Source of the DNA: Hyphomonadaceae bacterium ML37
GTDB taxonomy: Bacteria; Pseudomonadota; Alphaproteobacteria; Caulobacterales; Maricaulaceae
Direction: 5' to 3'
DNA length: 64,000 nucleotides
Assembly: GCA_027627685.1 (NCBI GenBank)
Contig: CP091241.1
Coordinates: 1,923,191-1,987,190 of the forward strand
Below the pieces are notes generated by a model. That model did no database searches. It was given only the letters and a program-made list of their open reading frames with translations, and was not told the origin of the DNA. The number at the start of each line of letters is the position of its first letter. The first letter of the stretch is position 1. A program made the position numbers and the translations under genes. Of the stretch, positions 1 through 7,803 are shown one piece after another.

Positions 1-171
1 CTGGCGAATGGTCAGGTTTGGGTGCAGACCGATTCAACGAATTTCGGACGCGTCACGCGCAGCCGGATCGAGGACGGGCTGACGGCCGATCTGTATCCGG
101 GCGCGCTTGGATCGCATTTCATGGCGCTGAGCCATCATCCGCGCCGCTTCCGCGCGCGGCGTCTGGAGTAG
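1..171 (+). CDS. C-terminal fragment of a hypothetical protein
   Basis: The window opens inside a reading frame that runs 56 codons to a TAG at 169-171. The visible tail contains an LANGQVW-type segment, a short run of polar residues, and an Arg-rich end (RRFRARRLE). Similar NGQVWxQ tails occur at the C-terminus of small alphaproteobacterial proteins of unknown function, but too little is visible to name a family. It converges with oppC, with only 5 bases between the stops. The N-terminus lies outside the window. Confidence 0.55.
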   Translation: MANGQVWVQTDSTNFGRVTRSRIEDGLTADLYPGALGSHFMALSHHPRRFRARRLE

Positions 172-176
172 CGCGC

Positions 177-1082
177 CTAGCGATCCTTCGGATCGATCGC
201 GTCTCTCAGGCCGTCGCCGATGAAGTTGAAGCAGAACAGCGTCAGCATCATCGTCGCCGCCGGGAATAGCAGCGTCCAGTTGGCGATTTCCATGTCCCGC
301 GCGCCATTGGCGATGAGATTGCCCAGCGAGGTCAGCGGCTCCTGCACGCCCAGTCCGAGGAAGCTCAGGAAGCTTTCGGCGAGAATCACCACGGGGATCG
401 TCAGCGTGACGTAGACAACGACCGGTCCAAGCACGTTCGGCACGATGTGGCGCCGGATAATGGCGACCTGGCTGACGCCGGCGGCCTGAGCCGCTTCCAC
501 GAACTCCATGGACCGCAGGGAAATGGTCTGGCCGCGCACGATGCGCGCCATGGTCAGCCACTCCACCGCGCCAATGGCGACGAAGATCAGGATGATGTTC
601 CGCCCGAACACCACCATGAGAATGATCACAAAGAAGATGAAGGGCAGCGAGTACAAGACGTCGACGATCCGCATCATGATCTGATCCACGCGCCCGCCCA
701 GGAAACCGGCCGTCGCGCCCCACGCCACGCCGATCACCAGCGACACTGCGGTCGCCACAACGCCGACCAGCAAGGACATGCGCAGGCCCACCAGCGTGCG
801 CGCGAACAAGTCGCGCCCCTGCGCATCGGTGCCGAAAATGTGCCAGTGCTCGAACGTGGGCGGGATCTGGACCCGATCGCGATAGATCTCGCCGCTGTCG
901 TGGATCCAGAGATACGGACCCAAAAAGGCCAGCAGCACGAGCACCGCCAACAGGATCATGCTGAATACGGCCGCCCTGTTGCGCAGCAGGCGCGCCAGCG
1001 CGTCCTGCCACAGGGACCGGCCCTGAATGGCGCTCTTTTCAAGCAGCTCGGTTTTTTCCGATGGGGTGGAGGTGAACACCAT
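177..1082 (-). CDS. oppC: Oligopeptide/dipeptide ABC transporter permease OppC
   Basis: Integral inner-membrane subunit of a peptide-class ABC importer; 301 residues, normal for OppC/DppC. An N-terminal cytoplasmic stretch (about 1-35) with LARLLRNRAAVFSM is followed by the first membrane segment, a periplasmic loop containing the HIFGTDAQGRDLFAR signature (about residues 80-95), and five more membrane segments. The EAA loop that contacts the ATPase is near 195-215 (EAAQAAGVSQVAIIRRHIVP). It starts in an ATGA overlap with the oppB stop, so the two are translationally coupled. No oppA, oppD or oppF lies in the window, so the substrate cannot be judged. Confidence 0.93.
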   Translation of the reverse strand: MVFTSTPSEKTELLEKSAIQGRSLWQDALARLLRNRAAVFSMILLAVLVLLAFLGPYLWIHDSGEIYRDRVQIPPTFEHWHIFGTDAQGRDLFARTLVGLRMSLLVGVVATAVSLVIGVAWGATAGFLGGRVDQIMMRIVDVLYSLPFIFFVIILMVVFGRNIILIFVAIGAVEWLTMARIVRGQTISLRSMEFVEAAQAAGVSQVAIIRRHIVPNVLGPVVVYVTLTIPVVILAESFLSFLGLGVQEPLTSLGNLIANGARDMEIANWTLLFPAATMMLTLFCFNFIGDGLRDAIDPKDR

Positions 1083-2014
1083 CAGTCGTACTTCACTTTC
1101 GGATTGAGCGCAGCGTAGAGCAGGTCAGCGACCAGATTAAGCAGGATGATCAGGCTGGCGTACAGGATCACAACCCCCATCACGACCGTGTAGTCGCGCT
1201 GCAATGCGGCGAAGACAAACTGACGTCCAATGCCGGGCAGCGAGAACACCTGCTCGATGACGATGGAGCCGGTCAACAGGGCCGCCGCCGCCGGGCCGAT
1301 ATAGCTGACCAGGGGCAAAATCGCGCTGCGCATGGCGTGGCGTACGATGACCGAAGGTCCGGACAGACCTTTGGCGCGTGCCGTGCGGATATAGTTGGAC
1401 CGGATCACCTCGATCATGGACGCGCGCATGAGCCGCGAGATGATGGCGATCTGTGGCAGGGCCAGTGTCGCCACCGGCAGGATCAGCCGGTCGACGGTCA
1501 TGCCCAGGCGTGGATCCAGTCCGCCCGATGGCAGCCAGCCCAGATAGATTCCGACCACAAGTGAAAGAACGGGCCCTACGACAAATGGCGGAATCACGAT
1601 GCCTATGGTGGCGAAGCCGACGACGGCGAAATCAGCGGACGAATTCTGACGCAGAGCGGCGATGGAGCCGAGCACTGATCCGACCATCAGGGCCAGCGCG
1701 ATGGACAACAAACCGATCGTGGCGGACACCGGAAAGCCCTCGGCGATGATGTCGGCGACGTCCTTGTCGCGGAACTTCAGCGACGGCCCCAGATCGCCGC
1801 GCACCAAACCTGCCAGGTAGTCGAGATACTGCTTCCACACCGGCTGATCCATGCCGTAGGCGGCAAGGATGTTCTGGCGGATCTGCTCGGGCATGGGCTG
1901 TTCGAGATCGAACGGCCCGCCCGGCGCAATGCGCATCATGAAAAACGCCACCGTGATGACGACCAGCACCGTGGGCACGGCGACAAGCAGGCGGCGGGCG
2001 ATGTATCCGATCAT
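1082..2014 (-). CDS. oppB: Oligopeptide/dipeptide ABC transporter permease OppB
   Basis: Inner-membrane permease partner of OppC; 310 residues from the ATG at 2014. A TTG three codons upstream (2023) is possible, but neither start has a convincing ribosome binding site. The protein begins with MIGYIARRLLVAVPT, the usual OppB first membrane helix, followed by APGGPFD. The EAA-type loop (TARAKGLSGPSVIVRHAMRS) lies at about residues 215-235. The oppB-oppC order is standard, but the binding-protein gene that usually precedes oppB is missing; instead there is a small membrane-protein gene. Confidence 0.93.
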   Translation of the reverse strand: MIGYIARRLLVAVPTVLVVITVAFFMMRIAPGGPFDLEQPMPEQIRQNILAAYGMDQPVWKQYLDYLAGLVRGDLGPSLKFRDKDVADIIAEGFPVSATIGLLSIALALMVGSVLGSIAALRQNSSADFAVVGFATIGIVIPPFVVGPVLSLVVGIYLGWLPSGGLDPRLGMTVDRLILPVATLALPQIAIISRLMRASMIEVIRSNYIRTARAKGLSGPSVIVRHAMRSAILPLVSYIGPAAAALLTGSIVIEQVFSLPGIGRQFVFAALQRDYTVVMGVVILYASLIILLNLVADLLYAALNPKVKYD

Positions 2015-2120
2015 GCGGTGCAAATTCGACGATTGAACGGGAAGGAAACGGGTTTGTGAGCGTTGCGTCCTGCCTGATCAAGGGCAGCCCGCAGTCCGGC
2101 GCAGTCAAGCAACTTTCGGG

Positions 2121-2336
2121 TCAACGCATTGAATCACCCTCTGTCAGCATTTCAGACGCCCTATCATTGTATTCCTGAATGGGGGCTGAAGCGGGCGGCG
2201 GCGATGACGGCGCAGTGGCGTCGGGAGACAGGCCGGCCGCGACGGCGCGCAGGGCGATCACGGCCAGCAGCGCCAGCGCAGCCATCCGCAATCGGGCGCT
2301 GACCCAGATCGCCGCTGTTTTGAGCCAATCCGCCAT
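2121..2336 (-). CDS. Small single-pass membrane protein, unknown
   Basis: A 71-residue frame starting MADWLKTAAIW, chosen because a GAGG stands seven bases before this ATG. Residues about 5-38 form a hydrophobic, Ala/Leu/Val-rich segment likely to cross the membrane; the rest is Pro/Ser/Ala-rich and polar (PSSPPPASAP) and ends with an acidic tail. No family is recognised. It lies upstream of oppB on the same strand, about 100 bases away, so could share its transcript. It could also be a chance frame; the start signal and hydropathy are the only support. Confidence 0.4.
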   Translation of the reverse strand: MADWLKTAAIWVSARLRMAALALLAVIALRAVAAGLSPDATAPSSPPPASAPIQEYNDRASEMLTEGDSMR

Positions 2337-2468
2337 GTTCACCCTCGCGCCCGCACTTCTCCCGGGCGGCAAGCAAGCCCCGGGCCAGCGCGCACAGGTC
2401 ACAGCCACTTGAGTTGCGCAGACGTCTGGACGACATAGAGTGCAAATCGGGACCAGGGAGACCCATCC

Positions 2469-3401
2469 ATGAACGCGCGCGCCTGGTGGCACGATTTCGA
2501 GCTTGAAGGCGCTGCCCTGAGGGTGCGCGCCACCGGGGTGCGCGTGCCGCTGTCACCGGCGGTGCTGAGCGATTTTGCCCATTGGATGCCTTATTTTCTG
2601 GCCGTGAAATCGCTTGAAAAAACGGTGGTGCGCGACGGACCGCGAATCGCCTTCGCGCCGCACACGCCCCGGCCCTGGTTTCTGATCTGGGCCGCGGCGC
2701 TGCTGTCCGGCCTGCGCCTCGCCTCAAGCCGGGATGAGGCAGACATTCTGTTCCATTTCGAGGACGCCACCCATTGTGCGCACCCGCATGGGTGGACCGG
2801 GCCGGGCATCAACCTTGATTGCGCCGACATCTCCAAATCCCGCGTCGCGCACGCGTTTGAGTCGGTGTTCGACCGCCCGCTCGCCATTGATCCGGAAGTG
2901 TTTGACGGCCCGTTCGTGGACAAGTCCGAAATCAATGCCGCCCATGACGGGCGGGTGCACACCAGACCCTGCCAGCGCGAGCCGGGGCGGTGTTACCAGC
3001 GGCTGATCGACACGGTCGGCCCGGACGGTCTTGCGGAAGACCTGCGCTGCGCAACCGTGGGCGGGGAAATTGCGTCGGTGTTCGTGAAAAGGCGTCCCGT
3101 CGCGCGGCGTTTTGAGAACCATAATGCGCAGGTGCGCCTTACCATGCCCGAGGCGGCGTTCAGCGTCGGCGAGCGCGCGCAGATCGCGGCCTTCTGCGCG
3201 CAGCTGCGTCTCGAATGGGGCGGGCTGGATGTGCTGCGCGACCGCGCGTCTGGCGATATCTGGATTGTGGACGCCAACAAGACCGACATGGGCCCGCCCG
3301 TGTCGCTGCCGCTGGACGATAAACTCAAGGCCATCCGGCGCATCGCCGCCGCGCTGCGCCGGCATTGTGACGCCCTCCTTCAAGCGAGCCGCCCTGCATG
3401 A
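2469..3401 (+). CDS. ATP-grasp-fold-like protein, function unknown
   Basis: A 310-residue protein with a good ribosome binding site (GGGAG before the ATG). The C-terminal third resembles the catalytic half of ATP-grasp ligases: EWGGLDVLRD, then GDIWIVDANKTDMGPP, where D268 and N270 sit where these enzymes hold magnesium. The N-terminal half (PYFLAVKS, HFEDATHC, HGWTGPGINLD) is not typical of a known ligase. Cys residues at PCQREPGRC may be structural. It overlaps the next gene by ATGA, so it is co-translated with a metallo-beta-lactamase-fold hydrolase. The substrate is unknown; assignment to ATP-grasp rests on the C-terminal motif only. Confidence 0.7.
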   Translation: MNARAWWHDFELEGAALRVRATGVRVPLSPAVLSDFAHWMPYFLAVKSLEKTVVRDGPRIAFAPHTPRPWFLIWAAALLSGLRLASSRDEADILFHFEDATHCAHPHGWTGPGINLDCADISKSRVAHAFESVFDRPLAIDPEVFDGPFVDKSEINAAHDGRVHTRPCQREPGRCYQRLIDTVGPDGLAEDLRCATVGGEIASVFVKRRPVARRFENHNAQVRLTMPEAAFSVGERAQIAAFCAQLRLEWGGLDVLRDRASGDIWIVDANKTDMGPPVSLPLDDKLKAIRRIAAALRRHCDALLQASRPA

Positions 3402-4291
3402 TCGACTTCGTTCACCAGCTTGATGTCGCCTACGCGTCCGTGGAAACGCTATCACCGCTCGTGCGCCGAGTGGTCGCGCGCAATCCGGGCCCGTTCACTT
3501 ACACCGGCACCGGCGTGTTCATCATCGGTCATGGCGAAGTGGCGGTGATCGATCCCGGGCCCCTGCTGCCCGAACACGAGGCGGCGCTACATGCCGCATT
3601 GGCCGGTGAGCGCGTAACCCACGTGCTGGTGACACATCACCATATGGACCACTCCCCCCTCGCCCATCCGCTGGCGCGCCGCCATGGCTGCCGCGTCCAC
3701 GCCATGAGCCCGGGCCAGGCCGCCAGCGCCGACACCGAGGTGCGCCTTGAGGCCGGTGACGATGCCAGGTTTCGCCCGGATCAGGAAGTCGCCGACGGCG
3801 ATGTGTTCGCGGGGCCGGGCTGGACGCTGACGGCGCTGCACACGCCGGGCCACACCTCCAACCATGTCTGCTTTGCGCTGGCTGAGGAGAACACGCTGTT
3901 TTCCGGCGATCATGTGATGGGTTGGTCCACGTCCGTAGTCAGTCCGCCGGACGGCCATATGGGCGATTATCTGGCGGCCCTGGAGCGGGTGCGCGACGCG
4001 CAGTTTGATCTCATCCGCCCCACCCACGGCCCCGCGATCGAAAAACCGCGATCCTTCCTCTCAGCCTATATCGGCCACCGCCGGGCGCGCGAGCGTCAGA
4101 TCGTGGAGCATCTCGCGGGCGGGCCGCGCCAAATCCGCGAGCTGGTCGCGGCGATGTACGCCCATGTGGACAAGCGCCTGCACCCGGCGGCAGCCCATTC
4201 GGTGCTGGCGCATCTGATCCATCTGGTGGAGCAAGGCCGCGTGCGGTGCGACGGCGCCCCGACGCTGGAAAGCCAATACGTCCTGGCCTGA
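3398..4291 (+). CDS. Metallo-beta-lactamase-fold hydrolase (LACTB2/GloB-like)
   Basis: A 297-residue MBL-fold hydrolase. The metal motif HxHxDH is at H80, H82, D84, H85 (THHHMDHSP); further ligands are H152 (TPGHTSNH), D171 (FSGDH) and H210 (IRPTHGP). After the MBL core, residues about 220-290 form a winged-helix-like tail (IVEHLAGGPRQIRELV, VLAHLIHLVEQGRV), the layout seen in LACTB2-type proteins that act as nucleases or thioesterases. It is coupled to the ATP-grasp-like gene by a 4-base overlap and followed 36 bases later by a D2HGDH-like gene. Substrate is not deducible from sequence. Confidence 0.85.
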   Translation: MIDFVHQLDVAYASVETLSPLVRRVVARNPGPFTYTGTGVFIIGHGEVAVIDPGPLLPEHEAALHAALAGERVTHVLVTHHHMDHSPLAHPLARRHGCRVHAMSPGQAASADTEVRLEAGDDARFRPDQEVADGDVFAGPGWTLTALHTPGHTSNHVCFALAEENTLFSGDHVMGWSTSVVSPPDGHMGDYLAALERVRDAQFDLIRPTHGPAIEKPRSFLSAYIGHRRARERQIVEHLAGGPRQIRELVAAMYAHVDKRLHPAAAHSVLAHLIHLVEQGRVRCDGAPTLESQYVLA

Positions 4292-4327
4292 TGCAGCCCC
4301 TGTTCAGCGCCTCTGCGATCTGCATCA

Positions 4328-5734
4328 ATGCGCCCCATGACCACTGACCCGCTCGACGCCCTCACATCCGCCCTGCCGCCCGCCAGCTGGAGCCGCGATC
4401 CTGATGAGATCGCGCCGCATGCGCGCGACTGGCGCGGGCGGTTTATCGGCTCGGCGCCCCTGCTCCTGAAGCCTGCCAGCACGGCGGAAGTCGTGCGCAT
4501 ACTCGACATCTGTCATGCGCGGCGGATCGCGGTCCTGCCCCAGGGCGGCAATACCGGACTGGTCGGCGGCTCCACGCCTCTGGGCGAGGTGGTGATCTCG
4601 ATGAAGCGCATGAACGCTGTGCGCGCGGTGGACCCGGCCAATGATTCGCTTACCTGCGAGGCTGGCGCGATACTCGAGACTGTCCAAAATGCCGCGCGCG
4701 ACGCCGGGCGGCTCTTCCCGCTATCTCTGGGCGCGCAAGGCTCGGCGATGATTGGGGGGCTGATCTCGACCAATGCCGGCGGCGTGCATGTGCTGCGCTA
4801 CGGCATGATGCGCGATCTGGTGCTGGGGCTTGAGGCGGTAATGCCCGGCGGTCAGGTATTGTCGGACCTGGCGGGCCTGCGCAAGGACAATACCGGCTAC
4901 GACCTCAAGCAGCTCTTCATCGGCGCGGAGGGCACGCTAGGCGTGGTCACGGCGGCGACGCTGAAGCTCTTCGCCCGCCCGGCCTCCACATCCGTGGCCA
5001 TCGCCGCCGTCAACGATCCGGCGGGCGCGGTGGAGCTTTTGTCGCTGATCAAGGATTCCACCGGCGGAGCCGTGTGTGCGTTCGAACTGATGCCGCGCAT
5101 CGGGCTGGACCTGGTGGTCGCCCACGTGCCGGGCGCGCGCCATCCGCTGAGCGGGCAGCCGGACTGGTGCGTGCTGATCGAGGTGACCAGCGGCGAGCCG
5201 GACCGGGCGGAAATCCTGATGGAGCGGGCGCTGGAGACGGCGCTTGAACGCGGCCTCGTCTCCGACGCCGTGATCGCCCAGTCCGAAGCCCAGGCGGCGG
5301 AATTTTGGCGCCTGCGCGAATCCATCCCCGAGGGCGAAAAGGCGCACGGCAAGGCCGCCAAGCATGACGTCTCCGTGCCGGTCTCGCGCATGGCGGCGTT
5401 CATGGAGGAAGCCTCCGCGCTGGCTGAAGATGCGCTGGAGGATGCTCTGGTCATCGCGTTCGGTCATGTCGGCGACGGCAATGTGCACTTCAATATCGCG
5501 CGCCGCGCGCCCGGCGGCGGCGACGAGTTCCTGGCCCGCGCCGCGCCGGTGACCGCGCAGCTCTACGATCTGGTGGACCGCCATCACGGCTCGATCTCGG
5601 CCGAGCATGGCATTGGCACGATCAAGCAGGCCGAGTTCCTGCAGCGCAAACCGGCGCAGGCGGGCGTCATGCGCGCCATCAAGGGCGTGCTCGATCCCCA
5701 TTCCATCATGAACCCGCGCGTGCTGCTGGGCTGA
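4328..5734 (+). CDS. FAD-binding D-2-hydroxyacid dehydrogenase (D2HGDH/GlcD-like)
   Basis: A 468-residue flavoprotein of the VAO/GlcD type that oxidises D-2-hydroxyacids such as D-lactate, glycolate or D-2-hydroxyglutarate. The PCMH FAD domain carries PQGGNTGLVGGSTP (about residues 70-86) and an ALGAQGSAMIGG-like segment. The C-terminal FAD-oxidase domain has the metal-binding GHVGDGNVHFNI (about 378) and the closing EHGIGTIK (about 425). The GNTGLVGG form favours the D-2-hydroxyglutarate branch, but the exact substrate is uncertain. The ATG at 4328 and one at 4337 are both possible; neither has a strong binding site. Confidence 0.88.
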   Translation: MRPMTTDPLDALTSALPPASWSRDPDEIAPHARDWRGRFIGSAPLLLKPASTAEVVRILDICHARRIAVLPQGGNTGLVGGSTPLGEVVISMKRMNAVRAVDPANDSLTCEAGAILETVQNAARDAGRLFPLSLGAQGSAMIGGLISTNAGGVHVLRYGMMRDLVLGLEAVMPGGQVLSDLAGLRKDNTGYDLKQLFIGAEGTLGVVTAATLKLFARPASTSVAIAAVNDPAGAVELLSLIKDSTGGAVCAFELMPRIGLDLVVAHVPGARHPLSGQPDWCVLIEVTSGEPDRAEILMERALETALERGLVSDAVIAQSEAQAAEFWRLRESIPEGEKAHGKAAKHDVSVPVSRMAAFMEEASALAEDALEDALVIAFGHVGDGNVHFNIARRAPGGGDEFLARAAPVTAQLYDLVDRHHGSISAEHGIGTIKQAEFLQRKPAQAGVMRAIKGVLDPHSIMNPRVLLG

Positions 5735-5801
5735 CGCCCGGTTGATTTGACGCGGGCGCTCCAGACCTTATCTCAGGGTGAAAGACTGACGAGGACGCCT
5801 G

Positions 5802-6578
5802 ATGCTGATTCTGCTTTCACCCGCCAAGCAACTTGACTTCACGCCCGCCCCGGCGCCGCGCGTGACGCAGCCCGAGCTCATGGACCGCACCCGCATTCTG
5901 TCGCGCACCACGCGCCAGCTGAGCGCGGGCAAGCTCAAGGAGCTGATGCATCTGTCGGATGATCTGGCGCAACTGAACCGCGAGCGGTTTCAGGCCTTTG
6001 ACCCCGAAGCCCCCGGCGGCCAGCCCGCCGCCTTCGCGTTTGCCGGCGAGGTCTATCGCGGCCTTGATGCGCGCTCCATGAAGCCCGCCGATCTTGAATG
6101 GGCGCAGGACCATTTGCGCATCCTGTCGGGTCTCTATGGCGTGCTGCGCCCGCTGGACGCCATCCACCCGTACCGGCTGGAGATGGGGACACGCCTGAAA
6201 ACGCGGTCCGGCGCGACGCTGTATGATTTCTGGGGCGATGATATCGCCAAATCCCTCAAGGGTGATCTCAAGGCCGCGCCTGCACCCGTCGTGGTCAATC
6301 TGGCCTCGCAAGAATACGCCAAGGCGGCGCGGCTCAAGGGGCTGGGCGCGCGGGTGATCAGCGTGGATTTCAAGGAAGAGCAGGACGGGCAGCTGCGCGC
6401 CCTGATGGTGTTTGCCAAGAAGGCGCGCGGCATGATGGCCCGCTGGATCATCGAAAACCGGATTGAGGACCCCGAAGCGCTCACCCGCTTCAATGTCGAC
6501 GGCTACCGCTTTGCGGACCGCAACGACAAGACGGACACTCTCCTCTTCACCCGGCCTCAGCCGCCGAAAAAGGGTTAG
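5802..6578 (+). CDS. yaaA: Peroxide stress protein YaaA (DUF328/UPF0246)
   Basis: A 258-residue homologue of E. coli YaaA, which limits free iron and DNA damage during hydrogen peroxide stress and has a DNA-binding fold. It opens with the family signature MLILLSPAKQLDF and contains the conserved LSGLYGVLRPLD (about 105-125) and NLASQEYAKA. GAGGA lies eight bases before the ATG. It converges with the DUF6456 gene; the two coding ends overlap by about 32 bases on opposite strands. Confidence 0.95.
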   Translation: MLILLSPAKQLDFTPAPAPRVTQPELMDRTRILSRTTRQLSAGKLKELMHLSDDLAQLNRERFQAFDPEAPGGQPAAFAFAGEVYRGLDARSMKPADLEWAQDHLRILSGLYGVLRPLDAIHPYRLEMGTRLKTRSGATLYDFWGDDIAKSLKGDLKAAPAPVVVNLASQEYAKAARLKGLGARVISVDFKEEQDGQLRALMVFAKKARGMMARWIIENRIEDPEALTRFNVDGYRFADRNDKTDTLLFTRPQPPKKG

Positions 6579-7323
6579 CGGGCGCGGTCGGCGCGGTCAG
6601 GCGGTAATGAACGGCCAGCCGGTCCAGCGCCAGCCTCAGCGCCGGCGCGCCGCTACGCGACGGCCAGCCCAGCTCGCGCTCGGCTGAGCCCATGGGCGCC
6701 TCGCGCAGGACCAGCGCAACCAGCAAACGGTCCAGGCCCGGGCCCACAGCTTCCAGCGCGTCCAGCACCCGCGCCTGAGCCGCCAGCCGCCCGGCCGGCG
6801 CGTCGGAGCGGTCGCGCGGCGCGCGGCGCACCTTACCGCCGGGCTGTCCACTCCAGTCCATGGTCACACGCGTCATCAGGGCCGAGCGCTCGTAGTCCTG
6901 ACGCAGGATCGCGGCGGCGGCCAGATGCAGCGGCTCGATCAGCGCGCGCTGATCGCCGCGCGCCCGGGCATAGCGCGCCAGCGGCGAGGACGCGTCGAGA
7001 TCGGCCTGGACGGTTTGCATCCGGCCCTCAGGCCCCGTCACGGTGCGCACGCCGGTGCGCCGGTGCTGGGCCGCGAAATCGCCTCCCGCCTCATCGCGCC
7101 TTAATCGGGCCTGTCCCGCAGCGGTCAGCACCAGGCCGTGGGGGCCAGCCTCCAGCGCGCCATCAGCCTCCGCTTTGCGCGCCTCAGCATCCGCCGCAAT
7201 GGCGAGCGGGCGCCGTCTGCGGTCCGCGCCTGAGAACACGCCATAGCCGCGCCGCCCGCCCGGCAAGGGCGCCAACACCCGGCCTTGCGCGTCCAGGCGC
7301 TTGAGCCAGCTGGGGGCGCTCAT
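6547..7323 (-). CDS. DUF6456 domain-containing protein
   Basis: A 258-residue cytoplasmic protein found in Caulobacterales and related alphaproteobacteria next to a DnaA-C-like gene. The central part (VDLDASSPLARYARAR-like region, then LIEPLHLAAAAILRQDYERS) matches the family known as DUF6456. The N-terminus (MSAPSWLKRLDAQGRVLAP) is probably a small winged-helix-like segment. The ATG at 7323 overlaps the stop of the upstream gene by ATGA. A longer frame to 7395 exists, but the overlap argues for this start. A transcription or replication role is inferred only from the partner. Confidence 0.75.
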   Translation of the reverse strand: MSAPSWLKRLDAQGRVLAPLPGGRRGYGVFSGADRRRRPLAIAADAEARKAEADGALEAGPHGLVLTAAGQARLRRDEAGGDFAAQHRRTGVRTVTGPEGRMQTVQADLDASSPLARYARARGDQRALIEPLHLAAAAILRQDYERSALMTRVTMDWSGQPGGKVRRAPRDRSDAPAGRLAAQARVLDALEAVGPGLDRLLVALVLREAPMGSAERELGWPSRSGAPALRLALDRLAVHYRLTAPTAPANPFSAAEAG

Positions 7324-7670
7324 GCCGCCAGCTCGCCTCTGGCCCGGCCCGGCCCCGGCAGGCTGCGCAGACACGCCTCCAGCTCGTCCAGGCACTGGTC
7401 GAACGCCGGGTCGTCGCGCCGGTCCTCGATGCGGTGACAGGCATGGGCGGCTGTGGAGCGGTCGCGGTCGAACGCCTCGGCGGTCCGCGCCAGGCTCAAC
7501 TCAAACGCGACATGGGTGAGATAGATGGCGATCTGGCGGCCAAGCGCGGCGCGGGCGGAGCCGCGCGTGGCGCGTGTGATGTCCTCGACGGGAATGTCGA
7601 ATGTGTAGGACACCGCCTGCTGCGCCAGGCGCGCCCGCGCCAGATCAAGCGCTCGGATTTGGGACTGCAT
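7320..7670 (-). CDS. Orphan DnaA domain-IV-like helix-turn-helix protein
   Basis: A 116-residue protein resembling only the DNA-binding domain of DnaA, without the AAA+ ATPase. RQIAIYLTHVAFELSL and FDRDRSTAAHACHRIED (about residues 44-85) correspond to the DnaA domain IV signature, with DRSTAAHAC in place of the DHSTVLHA-type box-recognition motif. A GGAGG ribosome binding site precedes the ATG. It is translationally coupled to the DUF6456 gene. Whether it binds DnaA boxes or acts as an ordinary regulator is unknown. Confidence 0.82.
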   Translation of the reverse strand: MQSQIRALDLARARLAQQAVSYTFDIPVEDITRATRGSARAALGRQIAIYLTHVAFELSLARTAEAFDRDRSTAAHACHRIEDRRDDPAFDQCLDELEACLRSLPGPGRARGELAA

Positions 7671-7783
7671 GTGGCTTCCTCCGACCTCAAGCTTTCCGGT
7701 TCCGGATGACTATAAGGACGGCGGATAGAAATGAGGATAACTTTCCTATGCAGGGGCGCCGACTCGCTTGTACCGCTTAAAAT

Positions 7784-7795
7784 TCCCGCGTGGGA
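7784..7795. repeat. Short inverted repeat after the last Mrp gene
   Basis: TCCC-GCGT-GGGA is a small inverted repeat between the DnaA-C-like start and the end of the Mrp operon. Read on the minus strand it is followed by ATTTTAA, so it may be a weak terminator for the operon; alternatively it is an operator of the gene at 7320. The four-pair stem makes either call tentative. Confidence 0.3.
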
Positions 7796-7803
7796 TTACC
7801 TCA

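Noticed and set aside
2164-2727. A 187-codon minus-strand frame across the start of the ATP-grasp-like gene
   Set aside because: Overlaps a better-supported gene, is Arg/Ala/Pro-rich, and has no start signal; the shorter frame 2121-2336 in another phase is the more plausible product.
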